Source: Myxococcales bacterium (GTDB taxonomy: Bacteria; Myxococcota_A; Polyangia; Haliangiales; Haliangiaceae). From it: a stretch of 64,000 nt of DNA. The DNA is taken from NCBI GenBank assembly GCA_947483555.1, contig CANKMW010000021.1:33032-97031 (forward strand), written 5' to 3'. The notes beneath the pieces are model-generated. The model was not told the origin of the DNA. It did not search any database and saw only the letters and a program-made list of their open reading frames with translations. The translations under genes were made by a program, and so were the position numbers. This document shows, piece by piece, positions 48,315 to 58,200 of this stretch; within the stretch, counting starts at the first letter, position 1; each line of letters opens with the position of its first letter.

Positions 48315-49241
48315 ATGCGGCCGTTCGTGACCCTGGCGCTCTCCGCAGCCGTTGTCGCATGTGGAGGCGGGGACGACCCTGGTGACGGCGACGGTGGTGG
48401 AACGGGAATCGATGCGGACGGCATCGACGGGCTCCAGGACGCTCGCATGACGACCGACGCGGGAACGATGGCGCCGGGCTCGGTCCGTTTCTATGGCCTG
48501 GGGAAAAACGGCATCGACCGCGCCGACGTAGCGATCGATCCGCAGGTGCCGGCCGACGTGGGTTCCGGCAGCTTCACGATCGAGCTGTGGATCCGCCGCG
48601 ATCCGCTCGCGGCGCTCGTGCAGGGTCCATGCAGCACGGCCGGCGCAGGTTGGATCGCCGGCAACGTGATCCTCGATCGCGATGTGCGCGGCGCCCCGAT
48701 GCATGGCGAGTTCGGCCTGTCGCTCGTCGGCGGCAAGCTCGCCTTCGGCATCGCGCGCGGCGCCCAGTCCGTCGGCATCTGTGGCACCGCCACCGTCGCC
48801 AGCGGCTGGAACCACGTCGTGATCACACGCGATGGCTCCTCGGGCAGCATCGTGCTTTATCTCAGAGGCGAGGTTGACGGCATGGCGACGGGGCCGGTTG
48901 GTGACGTGAGCTTCGCCGACGGGACCCAGGGCGACGCGAAGGATCCGTTCCTCGTCATCGGTGCCGAGAAGTTCGATCTCGGGGGCCAGCACCCAGCGTT
49001 TTCAGGGTGGGTCGATGAACTGCGGCTCTCGACGACCGTGCGATACACCGCCGCGTTCACGTCGCCAATTGTGCCGTTTACCCTCGACGCGGACACCGCC
49101 GCTCTCTACCACTTCGACGACGGAGACGGCACCGTGGTGAGCGATGCCAGCGGCATGAGCCCCGGCCAGATCCGCATCGGGCTCGACGACAACGGCAGCA
49201 CGGTGCCCACGTGGGCGTCGGCGACGCCGTTCATCAACTGA
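48315..49241 (+). CDS. LamG/concanavalin-like domain lipoprotein
   Basis: A 308-residue lipoprotein from ATG 48315 (signal ending AAVVAC; the frame opens earlier at 48255 but that adds a non-signal stretch). After a Gly/Asp linker the LamG-type jelly roll is clear: GSGSFTIELWIRRD, GKLAFGIARG, GWNHVVITRDGSSGSIVLYL, GWVDELRLSTTVRY, ALYHFDDGDGTVVSDASG. It probably binds glycans or proteins at the surface and ends the lipoprotein run that began at 44044. Confidence 0.8.
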   Translation: MRPFVTLALSAAVVACGGGDDPGDGDGGGTGIDADGIDGLQDARMTTDAGTMAPGSVRFYGLGKNGIDRADVAIDPQVPADVGSGSFTIELWIRRDPLAALVQGPCSTAGAGWIAGNVILDRDVRGAPMHGEFGLSLVGGKLAFGIARGAQSVGICGTATVASGWNHVVITRDGSSGSIVLYLRGEVDGMATGPVGDVSFADGTQGDAKDPFLVIGAEKFDLGGQHPAFSGWVDELRLSTTVRYTAAFTSPIVPFTLDADTAALYHFDDGDGTVVSDASGMSPGQIRIGLDDNGSTVPTWASATPFIN

Positions 49242-49307
49242 AGGCGAGCATGATGCCGCTTGGAGGTCGATTGCCGAGCGACAACTACATCGCCCCAGCG
49301 GCTGGCA

Positions 49308-51074
49308 TCAGGCGATCCATTCGTAGGAGGTGCCGCGGGCCTTGCCGTGGATGCGGACCTGGCCGCCGTCGACGAGTGCCTTGATCGCGTTCTTCACCGC
49401 CGCCGCGTCGAGGCCGGTGACCTCGGTGATGGCGGTGGCCGTTAGCCGAGGTTGCCCCTGCTGGAATGCGGCAACGATCAGGTCGAGCGAGTCGTCGTGC
49501 GCGACGCCGGCACCGTGACCGTTCGTCGGGCGAGTCGTTGGCGGCGCATCGGCGGTCCGTGGTCCGCGTCCGCGACGCGTGCGGGCGGGCTCGGTTTCAC
49601 GAGCGGCACGGACACGCGCCAGGAGGACCGCCGCCGGCTCGTCGCTGGGATCTTGCGGAACCAACTCCCCGCGGAAAGCCTTGGCGAGTACGGCCTGCTG
49701 CAGCCGATCGACCCTGGCTTCCGCGATTCCACAAGAGGCGAGCAGCGCCGATAGGTTGCTCGTGGCCTTGGCGACCAGTTGTGCGAGGACACGCTGTTCC
49801 TCCACGGGTGGAATCGGTACGCGGACGCTCCCGAGGTCGCCCTGAGAGATCTTGAAGATGCCCGCAGTCGTCTTGGCCTTGCCTTCGATCTGCCTGCGGA
49901 TGTCTGGGCTGCCCCAGATCGCAGGGACCCAGCCGACGCCATCCAGAACCGCACCAAGCCGAAGGCGGATGATGGTGTCCGGGTACACCGTCGGCGTGGG
50001 TGGAACGTCGTCGATGGCGACGCCCTTGCCGACCAGATGTAACGAGCCATTTCCACGCGAAACCAGGAAGTCGCCCCGATGAAGGTTCAGCTGATCGATA
50101 GTGTCGGCGTCGATGTCGATGAATCTAACGGCGGTGAAGTCGACCCCGCCGTCCCTGAGAGCGTTGAGCTTCAGGGAGCGGGTGCCTGGAGGCGCGTCCG
50201 ACCCAGGAATCGAGATTCCGTTGCACATGCGCTCGCTGATGAGCTGCTCGATCGAAGCCCACTCCCATCCGTGGGGCAGGGTAGGAAGACTGTCGATGGC
50301 GAGAGGCGTGGGCTCCTCATAGGTAGACTTGGACGGATCCCTGCCCTTCGCGCGCACGCCGTCTTCCCAGCGGCGGCGGCGCTCGGCGCGGATGCGATCG
50401 AGAAGCACGCTCGCGGGCTCGACGTCGGGGTTGGCGGCGCGCCAGTCCTTGGTGAGATCGCCGCGGAAGGCGGCGGCAAGGATGGACCGCTTGAGCTTCT
50501 CGAGTAGCGCGGGCAGGCGGTCGAGCCGGGCCTTCGCCGCGCGGGTCTGCTTGAGGATCGCGTCGAGCTTCGCCACGATTCGCCGCTGCTCAAGGGACGG
50601 AGGGAGTAGCAGCGGCGTCTCGCGAAGTGTCTCCTGGGTTATGTTCCGCATCGACGTGCTTGTACCCGTCGCGCGGCCTTCTAGATGTCGCCGCGCGATG
50701 ACGGTGCGAAGCGCGAACATGAGGTAGCGCGGCGAGATTTCCTCGTCGACAATCAACCGCAGGATCTTGTCGGAGAGCATGAGCCCGGGATGGTCTTCGT
50801 TCACTTGAACAACTGCGCCAGCGAGTTCGACGGTATTGGCGCGAGAAAACAGAAGGTCCCCACGTCGAATCGACTTGCTTGGATCGAAACGGTCGGGTCG
50901 AACGGCCTTCGCCTCGGCCGAGTCGAACTCACCCCATGTCACGGAGCTGACCTTCACGACACCGACGTCATCGCCGGTCGGTCGTCGCTCAAGAGTTTGC
51001 TCGCTCTTGCCTGCCTCGACGCCGAGCAGAACGTCACCAATGCGGGCCACCACCCACCCAGCGGGAGCTCTCAT
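49308..51074 (-). CDS. hsdS: Type I restriction-modification specificity subunit (HsdS) with C-terminal winged-helix-like tail
   Basis: A 588-residue specificity subunit. Two target-recognition domains (about 1-150 and 255-420) are each followed by the conserved helical spacer (SLEQRRIVAKLDAILKQTRA; PVEEQRVLAQLVAKATSNL). Each half ends with the LKRSILAAAFRGDL / LQQAVLAKAFRGELV repeat. Residues ~520-588 form an extra helix-turn-helix-like domain (ITEVTGLDAAAVKNAIKALV, VRIHGKARGTSYEW) beyond the usual ~450 residues. It pairs with the methyltransferase gene just upstream (ATGA overlap). Confidence 0.92.
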   Translation of the reverse strand: MRAPAGWVVARIGDVLLGVEAGKSEQTLERRPTGDDVGVVKVSSVTWGEFDSAEAKAVRPDRFDPSKSIRRGDLLFSRANTVELAGAVVQVNEDHPGLMLSDKILRLIVDEEISPRYLMFALRTVIARRHLEGRATGTSTSMRNITQETLRETPLLLPPSLEQRRIVAKLDAILKQTRAAKARLDRLPALLEKLKRSILAAAFRGDLTKDWRAANPDVEPASVLLDRIRAERRRRWEDGVRAKGRDPSKSTYEEPTPLAIDSLPTLPHGWEWASIEQLISERMCNGISIPGSDAPPGTRSLKLNALRDGGVDFTAVRFIDIDADTIDQLNLHRGDFLVSRGNGSLHLVGKGVAIDDVPPTPTVYPDTIIRLRLGAVLDGVGWVPAIWGSPDIRRQIEGKAKTTAGIFKISQGDLGSVRVPIPPVEEQRVLAQLVAKATSNLSALLASCGIAEARVDRLQQAVLAKAFRGELVPQDPSDEPAAVLLARVRAARETEPARTRRGRGPRTADAPPTTRPTNGHGAGVAHDDSLDLIVAAFQQGQPRLTATAITEVTGLDAAAVKNAIKALVDGGQVRIHGKARGTSYEWIA

Positions 51075-52525
51075 GCAAACGTCTCCGCGCTCGTTGGTCC
51101 GAGCAACTCCTCAAGCGCCGCCAGATTCTCTAGCGCCCCCTCCAACTCCACCCGGATCTCCGCGGCGATCTCCCCGGGCTCGCCGAGCGAGTCCTCGTCG
51201 TGAGCATCGTCGTCCTTGAGCCACGCCAGATCGAGGTTGTCGTTGCGCTTCGCGATCTCGTCGCGAGCGAACGCGCGGAACCGTCCGGTCTCACCCTCGT
51301 CCCTGCGCTTGCTCTTGCCCGTTGGGTCGGCGCCGTACGCGGCCACGAACGGATGCAAGTATTCGCGGGTGAACGGGGTGCGCTTGCCGAAGGCCGGCGC
51401 GTTGGTGCGCAGGTCGTAGACCCAGACCTTCTTGGTATTGCCCTTCTCCGAGGCGCCGCGGGTGAAGAACAGGACGTTGGTCTTCACGCCCTGGGCGTAG
51501 AAGATGCCGGTCGGCAGCCGCAGAATCGTGTGCAGGTCGCACTTGTCCATGAGGTCGGCGCGGATCTCGCGACCTCGGCCCTCCTCGAACAGCACGTTGT
51601 CGGGCAGCACAACCGCGGCCCGGCCGCCCGGAACCAGCGCCCGGTAGATATGCTGTAGGAACATCAACTGCTTGTTGCTGGTCGGGAACGTCAGGTCGTC
51701 GCGTGACCCGCCGCCGGCGCCCTTCTTGGTGCCGAACGGAGGGTTGGTGAGGATGAGCTTGGTCCTGGGCAGCTTGGCGCCGTCGCTGGTCAGCGTGTCG
51801 CCGAGGCGGACGGCGCCCTCACCGATGCCGTGGATGTCGTGGAGCATGCAGTTCATCAGCGCCAGACGCCGGGTCTCGGGAACCAACTCGATGCCGACGT
51901 ACGCCTCGCGCCGCTGGAACTCGCCCTGTTTCTCGGTGAGGTCGAACAGCTGGTCGGTGTGCTTCTTGATGTACGTGTCTGCGGCGATCAGGAAGCCCGC
52001 GGTGCCCGCGGCCGGGTCCTGGATGGACTCGCCGGCCTGCGGCTTCATCACCTCGACCATGGCGTTGATGAGCGGCCGCGGCGTGAAATACTGCCCGGCG
52101 CCGCTCTTGATCTCGCCGGCGTTCTTCTCGAGCAGGCCCTCGTACAGATCGCCGAGCCCGTCGTTCTTGGCCGAGAACCAGTCGAGTCCGTCGATGTCGA
52201 GCACCAGGCGGTTCAGGTGGCGCGCCTCGCGCATCGAGGTCTGGGCGCCGGCGTAGATGGCGCGCACCAGCGGATCCTGGGCGCGGCCGAGCTTGAGCAG
52301 CATCTCCTTGTAGGACTCGAGCTGCTCACCACCGGGCGGCAGAGCGAGCAGGTCATCCCAGCGGCAGAGCTTCGGGAGCCTGGATTCCCTGTCGGTCTCC
52401 TTGGCCATCTTGAGGAAGAGCAGCAGCGTCAACTCGGTGACGTACTGGTGGTAGGAGATGCCGCCGTCGCGGAGGACGTGGCAGAGGTTCCAGAGCTTGC
52501 CGACGATGTCGGAGGTCGAAGTCAC
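51071..52525 (-). CDS. hsdM: Type I restriction-modification methyltransferase (HsdM), canonical copy
   Basis: A 484-residue N6-adenine methyltransferase starting at GTG 52525. The N-terminal HsdM domain (YHQYVTELTLLLFLKMAKE) precedes the SAM-binding DPAAGTAGFLIAA and the catalytic NPPFG. GRAAVVLPDNVLFEEGRG and the end RVELEGALENLAALEELLG are typical. It is nearly identical in layout to the second HsdM at 53060-55237 up to about residue 465 and carries the normal short C-terminus. It forms the M2S1 enzyme with the adjacent HsdS. Confidence 0.93.
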   Translation of the reverse strand: MTSTSDIVGKLWNLCHVLRDGGISYHQYVTELTLLLFLKMAKETDRESRLPKLCRWDDLLALPPGGEQLESYKEMLLKLGRAQDPLVRAIYAGAQTSMREARHLNRLVLDIDGLDWFSAKNDGLGDLYEGLLEKNAGEIKSGAGQYFTPRPLINAMVEVMKPQAGESIQDPAAGTAGFLIAADTYIKKHTDQLFDLTEKQGEFQRREAYVGIELVPETRRLALMNCMLHDIHGIGEGAVRLGDTLTSDGAKLPRTKLILTNPPFGTKKGAGGGSRDDLTFPTSNKQLMFLQHIYRALVPGGRAAVVLPDNVLFEEGRGREIRADLMDKCDLHTILRLPTGIFYAQGVKTNVLFFTRGASEKGNTKKVWVYDLRTNAPAFGKRTPFTREYLHPFVAAYGADPTGKSKRRDEGETGRFRAFARDEIAKRNDNLDLAWLKDDDAHDEDSLGEPGEIAAEIRVELEGALENLAALEELLGPTSAETFA

Positions 52526-52528
52526 TGA

Positions 52529-52640
52529 CTACGCTGCCCTTTCATTGTTCCAGATCTCGTCGCCTAGCTCAGCCATCACTAGGAGCGCTCGTCCAAGGTC
52601 ACCGAGCATACCGGCGGGCCAGATGGGAAATCCAGCCAGT
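52529..52640 (-). pseudogene. 3' remnant of a second hsdR gene
   Basis: Reading leftward, the last codons before the TAG at 52531-52529 encode ALLVMAELGDEIWNNERAA, which matches the end of the intact HsdR (KQVMDDLGDEVWNDERAA). The DNA around it is also alike, and the spacing from hsdR stop to hsdM GTG is the same as at 55241/55237. The rest of this hsdR copy is gone; similarity fades by about 52640. To 52818 no gene is evident. Confidence 0.8.
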
Positions 52641-52818
52641 GTGACGCCTGGGCGTCGCCGAGTGCGGGCGAGGCGGGAGGGGGCTCGGGCCCGGTCCGGG
52701 CGAGCCCCCCGAGCCAGACACCATGTGCCAGCGGTTGTTCGTCCGCGGGCACCTCGACTGTGTCTCGTGGAACTGCCTGCACGGTTGCGCCGCGCCTGGG
52801 GCTAGGGCAGTCCTTCGG

Positions 52819-53082
52819 TCAGCGGATCGGGTTGCCGCGCTGCTGCCGCCTCGCGGCGTGATGCGCCCAGTTGATCAGCGGAACGCCACCAAGCCCGAGA
52901 AGGAGCGCGCCCGCAGCCAGTGCCATGCCCCCACCAACCGATTCGGCACGCGAATCGGAGTACTCGACGAAACGCGTCGTCGCTAGGACGATCGCCGTGA
53001 CACCGACCACGACATGCCCTGACGCCGAGAACAGCATCAGGAACCGCTGCGAGGCCATGCTACGCGTCCTTGGGTTCGTCAT
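52819..53082 (-). CDS. Small two-helix membrane protein
   Basis: An 87-residue protein with two hydrophobic helices (about residues 17-39, ASGHVVVGVTAIVLATTRFV, and 48-70, GGGMALAAGALLLGLGG) and a basic C-terminus (HHAARRQQRGN). It starts 23 bp inside the end of the membrane-extended hsdM gene, implying coupled translation. Family unknown. It may be a partner of that gene's membrane domain. Confidence 0.5.
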   Translation of the reverse strand: MTNPRTRSMASQRFLMLFSASGHVVVGVTAIVLATTRFVEYSDSRAESVGGGMALAAGALLLGLGGVPLINWAHHAARRQQRGNPIR

Positions 53083-55237
53083 CTGTGGCTCCTGGCAGGC
53101 CGCGGCGCACGGGTTGTAGCTCCGGGATCCGCGGCTTGAGGTCGTTGATCATGCGCGAGAGATCGGCGATGTGTTGGTTCGAGCGCTGCAACGCGTGCGC
53201 ACCGGCACCGATGCACAGCGCAGCGAATCCGATTACCGATGCAATGACGACAGGGGGGAACCCCATCAGTCCCAACGCTACCGCGAGCATGCCGACTGGG
53301 ACAGCGGCAATGAGGCCGGCGGTGTAGGTCTGCCGGGCTCGGTAACGTGCATCCGCCAGCAATCGCTGAACTTGTAGCGCAACGCTTGCCGCGACGTGCG
53401 CGGCGTTGAATGCGGCATCGACAGCGTCGATGGCACCCCAGAGCATCCAGGGCAGGGCACCATCGAGTCGCTGCAACTTCAGCTGACCAAGTGCATCGAC
53501 AAGCGCGGGGGGCACATCGGCGTTCCATAGTGAACGGATCAGTTCATCGAGCTCCAGGGTTGCGCTCTCGGACAGCCGTGGCCGGTCGAGAAGTAGTTCG
53601 GCCGTGCGTGGGTGCAGTCCCTGTCGTAGCGGCATTGGCGAATCTCGATACGGTCCGCGTTGTTGAGCAACGAGAGCGTTCTTCGAGCCCAGTCGGCTCG
53701 GGCTTGTAGCCGCGCCGTCCACAGCGCTGATGACCTCGGCCGACGCGGTCAACGTTGCATTCGCTGACAGACTGATGTCGCCCAAGACCATGTCGGCACT
53801 TCCGATGATGGCGGCGGATTGTGTATCCGAGCGACCGGTCGCCTCCTCGACTTGCTCGAGATCACTCGACCCATTCGCATCCGTCCGGTCGTCAAGTTCC
53901 GCGCCGCGGACTGGGGACGGCGCGGCCTCCGGCTGGAGCCACAATTGATCCAGACTCTCGCCCCGCGCCGCGATTTCCTCGCGCCTGAAGCAGCGGAAGC
54001 GACCGCTTGCGCCCTGGTCGATCCGCTCGCTCTTGCCGTTCGGATCGCTGCCGTACGCTTCAACGAACGGCTGAAGGTACTCGCGGGTGAACGGTGTGCG
54101 CTTGCCGAACGCCGGCGCGTTGGTCCGCAGATCGTAGACCCAGACCTCCGTTGTGTTGCCCCTTTCGGTCACGCCACGAGTGAAGAACAGCACGTTCGTC
54201 TTCACTCCCTGGGCGTAGAAGATGCCGGTCGGCAGCCGCAGGATCGTGTGCAGGTCGCACTTGTCCAGCAGGTCGGCGCGGATCTCGCGGCCGCGGCCCG
54301 CGTCGAATAGTACGTTGTCGGGCAACACGACCGCGGCACGACCGCCAGGGACCAGGGAACGGTAGATGTGCTGGAGGAACATCAGCGGCCTGCTGCTCGT
54401 CGGGAACGCTAAGTCGTCGCGCGAAGCGCCGCCCGCGCCCTTCGTGGTTCCAAACGGCGGGTTGGTTAGAACCAGATTGGCCTTGGGCAGGGTGGCGCCG
54501 TCACTCGTCAGCGTGTTGCCGAGCCTGACGGCACCTTCTCCTTCGATTCGGTGGAGCATGCAGTTCATGAGAGCCATGCGCCGGATCTCGGGGACGAGTT
54601 CGACACCCACGTAGGCATCGCGGCGCTGAAACATTCCCTGCTTCTCGGTCAGGGCGAACAGCTGGTCGGTTTGTTTCTTGATGTACGCGTCGGCGGCGAT
54701 CAGGAAACCCGCGGTGCCCGCAGCCGGGTCATGGATGGACTCGCCCGCCTGCGGCTTCATCACGTCGACGATTGCGTGAATAAGCGGCCGTGGCGTGAAG
54801 TACTGGCCAGCGCGGCTCTTGCTCTCGCTCGCGTTTCTTGCGAGTAAGAGTTCGAACAGGTCACCGTGCTGCTCGCTCTTCGCAGAACTCCAGTCTAGTT
54901 TGTCGATGTCGAGCAACAGTCGGTTCAGGTGGCGCGCCTCGCGCATCAAGGTCTGAGCGCCCGCGTAGATGTCACGCACCTGCGGGTCGTCGGCGCGGCC
55001 GAGCCTGGCGAGCATCCATTTGTACGAGTCGAGTTGTTCATCACCCGGTGGCAACGCGAGCAAGTCGTCCCAGCGGCAGCCCTTCGGGAGCCTGGACTCC
55101 ACTTCTGTTTCCTTCGCCATCTTCAAGAACAGCAGCAACGTCAACTCGGTGACATACTGGTGGTAGGAGATGCCGTCTGCGCGAAGCGTGTTGGCTAGGC
55201 TCCACAGTCGACCAGCGAGGTCAGTGATCGCGGTCAC
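53060..55237 (-). CDS. hsdM: HsdM methyltransferase fused to a transmembrane C-terminal domain
   Basis: A 725-residue protein. Residues 1-~468 are a full HsdM with SAM motif DPAAGTAGFLIAA and catalytic NPPFG, closely matching the copy at 51071. After LDQLWLQPEAAPSP the normal end is replaced by ~255 extra residues: a Ser/Thr/Asp-rich linker, helical segments (ATLELDELIRSLWNADVPPA, LDGALPWMLWGAIDAVDAAF) and two adjacent membrane helices (about 638-683, AGLIAAVPVGMLAVALGLMG and VVIASVIGFAALCIGAGAH), then a basic tail. No HsdS follows directly. A membrane-tied methyltransferase is unusual. GTG 55237 lies 3 bp after the hsdR stop. Confidence 0.85.
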   Translation of the reverse strand: MTAITDLAGRLWSLANTLRADGISYHQYVTELTLLLFLKMAKETEVESRLPKGCRWDDLLALPPGDEQLDSYKWMLARLGRADDPQVRDIYAGAQTLMREARHLNRLLLDIDKLDWSSAKSEQHGDLFELLLARNASESKSRAGQYFTPRPLIHAIVDVMKPQAGESIHDPAAGTAGFLIAADAYIKKQTDQLFALTEKQGMFQRRDAYVGVELVPEIRRMALMNCMLHRIEGEGAVRLGNTLTSDGATLPKANLVLTNPPFGTTKGAGGASRDDLAFPTSSRPLMFLQHIYRSLVPGGRAAVVLPDNVLFDAGRGREIRADLLDKCDLHTILRLPTGIFYAQGVKTNVLFFTRGVTERGNTTEVWVYDLRTNAPAFGKRTPFTREYLQPFVEAYGSDPNGKSERIDQGASGRFRCFRREEIAARGESLDQLWLQPEAAPSPVRGAELDDRTDANGSSDLEQVEEATGRSDTQSAAIIGSADMVLGDISLSANATLTASAEVISAVDGAATSPSRLGSKNALVAQQRGPYRDSPMPLRQGLHPRTAELLLDRPRLSESATLELDELIRSLWNADVPPALVDALGQLKLQRLDGALPWMLWGAIDAVDAAFNAAHVAASVALQVQRLLADARYRARQTYTAGLIAAVPVGMLAVALGLMGFPPVVIASVIGFAALCIGAGAHALQRSNQHIADLSRMINDLKPRIPELQPVRRGLPGATDDEPKDA

Positions 55238-55240
55238 CAG

Positions 55241-58200
55241 CTACGCAGCTCTTTCGTCGTTCCAGACCTCGTCGCCGAGGTCGTCCATCACTTGCTTGAG
55301 CCGGCCACCGAGCGCCCTGTCGATGCCCTTCCAGCCGCCGACGTTGACGAACGCGCCCTTGGAGAACGCTTCCTCGTCGAGGACGACCTCTTTCTTGAGC
55401 TGCCCGGCGATGCGCTCGAGCCACTTCTTCTGCGGCGCGGTCCAGGTGCCAGCGGCGAGCACCTTGGCCACCGCGCGTTCGACGCGCTCGTCGTACGCCA
55501 CCAGCGGCGACCCGAGTGCGCGCTGGCGGATGAAGCCGATGATGGTCGCGGCGATGTCCTGGTTCTTCCAGTCGCGCCAGGCCGTGCGCAGCTTGGCCTC
55601 GGAGTACCCCGCGGCGTCGAGCTTGAGCTTCAGCTCCTTGAGCTGCGCGCGGGTCAGGTCACGCGGGCGGGTACAGACCACGGCGAGGGCCTGGATCTGG
55701 TTCCGGTTCTGCGCGACGAACCCCTCGAAGGCTTTCAGGTAGTCCTCGGGTCGGGTGTTGCCCTCGCCATAGCCGTGCTCGACCGCGATCACGGAGTCGG
55801 CATGCGGCGCGATGACGGCGGTCTTGCCGATACCCGGCGTCGCCGTCAGGCGATCGAGCAGCACTGCCAGTTCGGGCCGGCTGGCCAGGAGCTTGATCGC
55901 CCCCGCCGTGCCCGCGTCGTGGAGCACGTCGGGGACTTCGCGCAGCGAGCAGCCCAGGAGCGACTCGAGCGACTCGATGGTGTTCTGCGTCTCCTCGGTC
56001 TTGTTCTGCTTGCCGACCCGGCGCACCACCCGGCGCAGGCGCTCGACGACCTCGCGCAGCACCTCGTCGGCATGAGTGCGTCCGGCGTCGTGTCCGGGCG
56101 CCGTGGTCGCCCGCGGGTCGAGCAGCTCGGTGACCAGCTCGGCCGTGGTGCGCGTGACGTCCTTGACGAGCGGCTTCATGTCCGAGACTTCGGACAGGAC
56201 GTCGTACAGGCCGACCGCGTCGTAGATGCGGAAGACCTCCTTGCCGATCTCGGGGCACAGGCGGGTCGCGCGACCGAGCATCTGCTCGTAGAGGATCCGG
56301 CTGCGGATCCGTCGGAGGAAGACGATGTTGGCGACCCGCGGCACGTCGATGCCGGTGGAGAGCAGGTCGACGGTGATCGCGATCTTCGGCAGCGCCTCGT
56401 TCTTGAACCGGCGGATCGCGTCGGACACTCGATCGGTCGCGCCGGTGATCTTCTGGACCACGCTGTCGTCGATCGGCCCCCAGGCCGCCTCCAGCGCCTC
56501 CTTGAGGATCGGGACCAGGCGCTCGGCGTGATCGTCGTCGACGCAGAAGACGATGGTCTTCTCCTCGCCGTGCGGGTCGAGGTGCTGGGCCAGTTCCTGC
56601 GAGACGGCGCGGTTGAAGCCGTCGGTGATGACGCTGCGGTTGAAGCTCGAGACCTCGAACTCCATCTCGTCTGGCAAGAGCGACAGCTGGATGTCGCCGC
56701 CACGAAGCAGGGTGGCGACCTCGGCCCCCTTGTCGAACTTGATGCCGTACTTCGACAGCTGCGTGGTGATCCGGACCGGCGGCTCGTGGTCGACCAGGAA
56801 GCCGTCGGCGACCGCCTCCGGGTAGCTGTAGACGAAGACCGGGGCGCCGAAGATCTCGCGGGTGTGCTGGGCCGGCGTGGCGGTGAGGCCGATCTTGATG
56901 GCGTCGAAATGGTCGAGGACGCGGCGGTAGGTCGAGACGTAGTCTTCGAAGCCGCGCAGCTCCTGCTCACCCTCGGTCATCTCGCGATCGAGCGTGTAGC
57001 CGCGGTGGCTCTCGTCGACGATGATGCAGTCGTAGCGATCGATCGGCACCGGTGGGTCGTCGGGTGACGACCACAGGATGCGCTTCACCATGCCCTGCAC
57101 GGTGGCCACGTGGACCTTGGTCTCCTTGGCTGGCGCGATGTCCTCGAGCCCCAGGACGTCGTAGTTCTGCGCGAAGGTCTGCAGGTTCTCGAGGCGGACC
57201 TCGTTGAAGGCGTCGCGGGCCTGGGTGCCGAGCGCGCCTCGGTCGACCAGGAACAGCACGCGACGGCACCGCTGGCTCTTGAGGAGACGGTGGATGAGCC
57301 CGATGACCGTGCGGGTCTTTCCGGTGCCGGTCGCCATCGCCACCAGCAGCGCGCGCTGGCCGTGGCCGATGGCAGTCGCGACCGCCTGGATCGCGCGCAC
57401 CTGGTAGGGCCGCAGGCGAAGGGCTTCCTGCGCCAGATCCGGCGGCTCGGCAACGAGCTTGGCCTGCGCGGCTGCGGGGTCGTGGGCCAGCATATGGACC
57501 AGCACATCGGGCGTGTGCCAGCCGGTGAGCGCCCGCGGGTGGTTGGTCGGGCTGCGAACGTCGAGGAACCAGACCCCGCTCTCGGTCTCGAGCTGGCGGA
57601 GGTACGGGCGGCCATTGGTCGCGTACAGGAAGGGCACCTGATATCGCGCCTGGGTTCCGCTGGCCGCCAGCGTGGTGCCCCAGCCCGCCGTGGGGAAGCC
57701 TTCGCCGGCGTGCGTGGCGGTGGCCAGCGGCGCCGGCGGCGCGGCGAGGCCGCGGGCGTACCGCTTCGACTGCTCGAGGGCCGATGGGATCTTCTTGGCC
57801 TTCTTCTTGGCCTCGACCACCGCGTACGCCGTCAAGCCCACGAACAGGACGTAGTCGGCGCTGCCCTTGCCGTCGTCCTTGGTCCAGGTCGGCACCTCGG
57901 CGATCGCGCGGTTCTTGCCCTTCTCCGGCCGCGCCCCGGCGGCCCACCGCAGCGTGCCCGTGTCGACCTCCCAGCCGGCATCGCGGAGCTGCGCGTCGAT
58001 GAGGACGCGGGTCTCGTGTTCGTCGAGGTCAGTGGCCTGGGTCGCCGCGGCGGCCTGGGCGACCACCTGCTTCTCCTGCTCGGCGGGAGCCTTGGCGGCC
58101 TCGGCGACAACGGCCTCGACCAGCTTGGCCTGCGTGGCCGCGGCCTTCTTGAGGTCGTTCTCGAACGCGTGCGCCAGGGTCTCCCACTCGGTGCGCTCGG

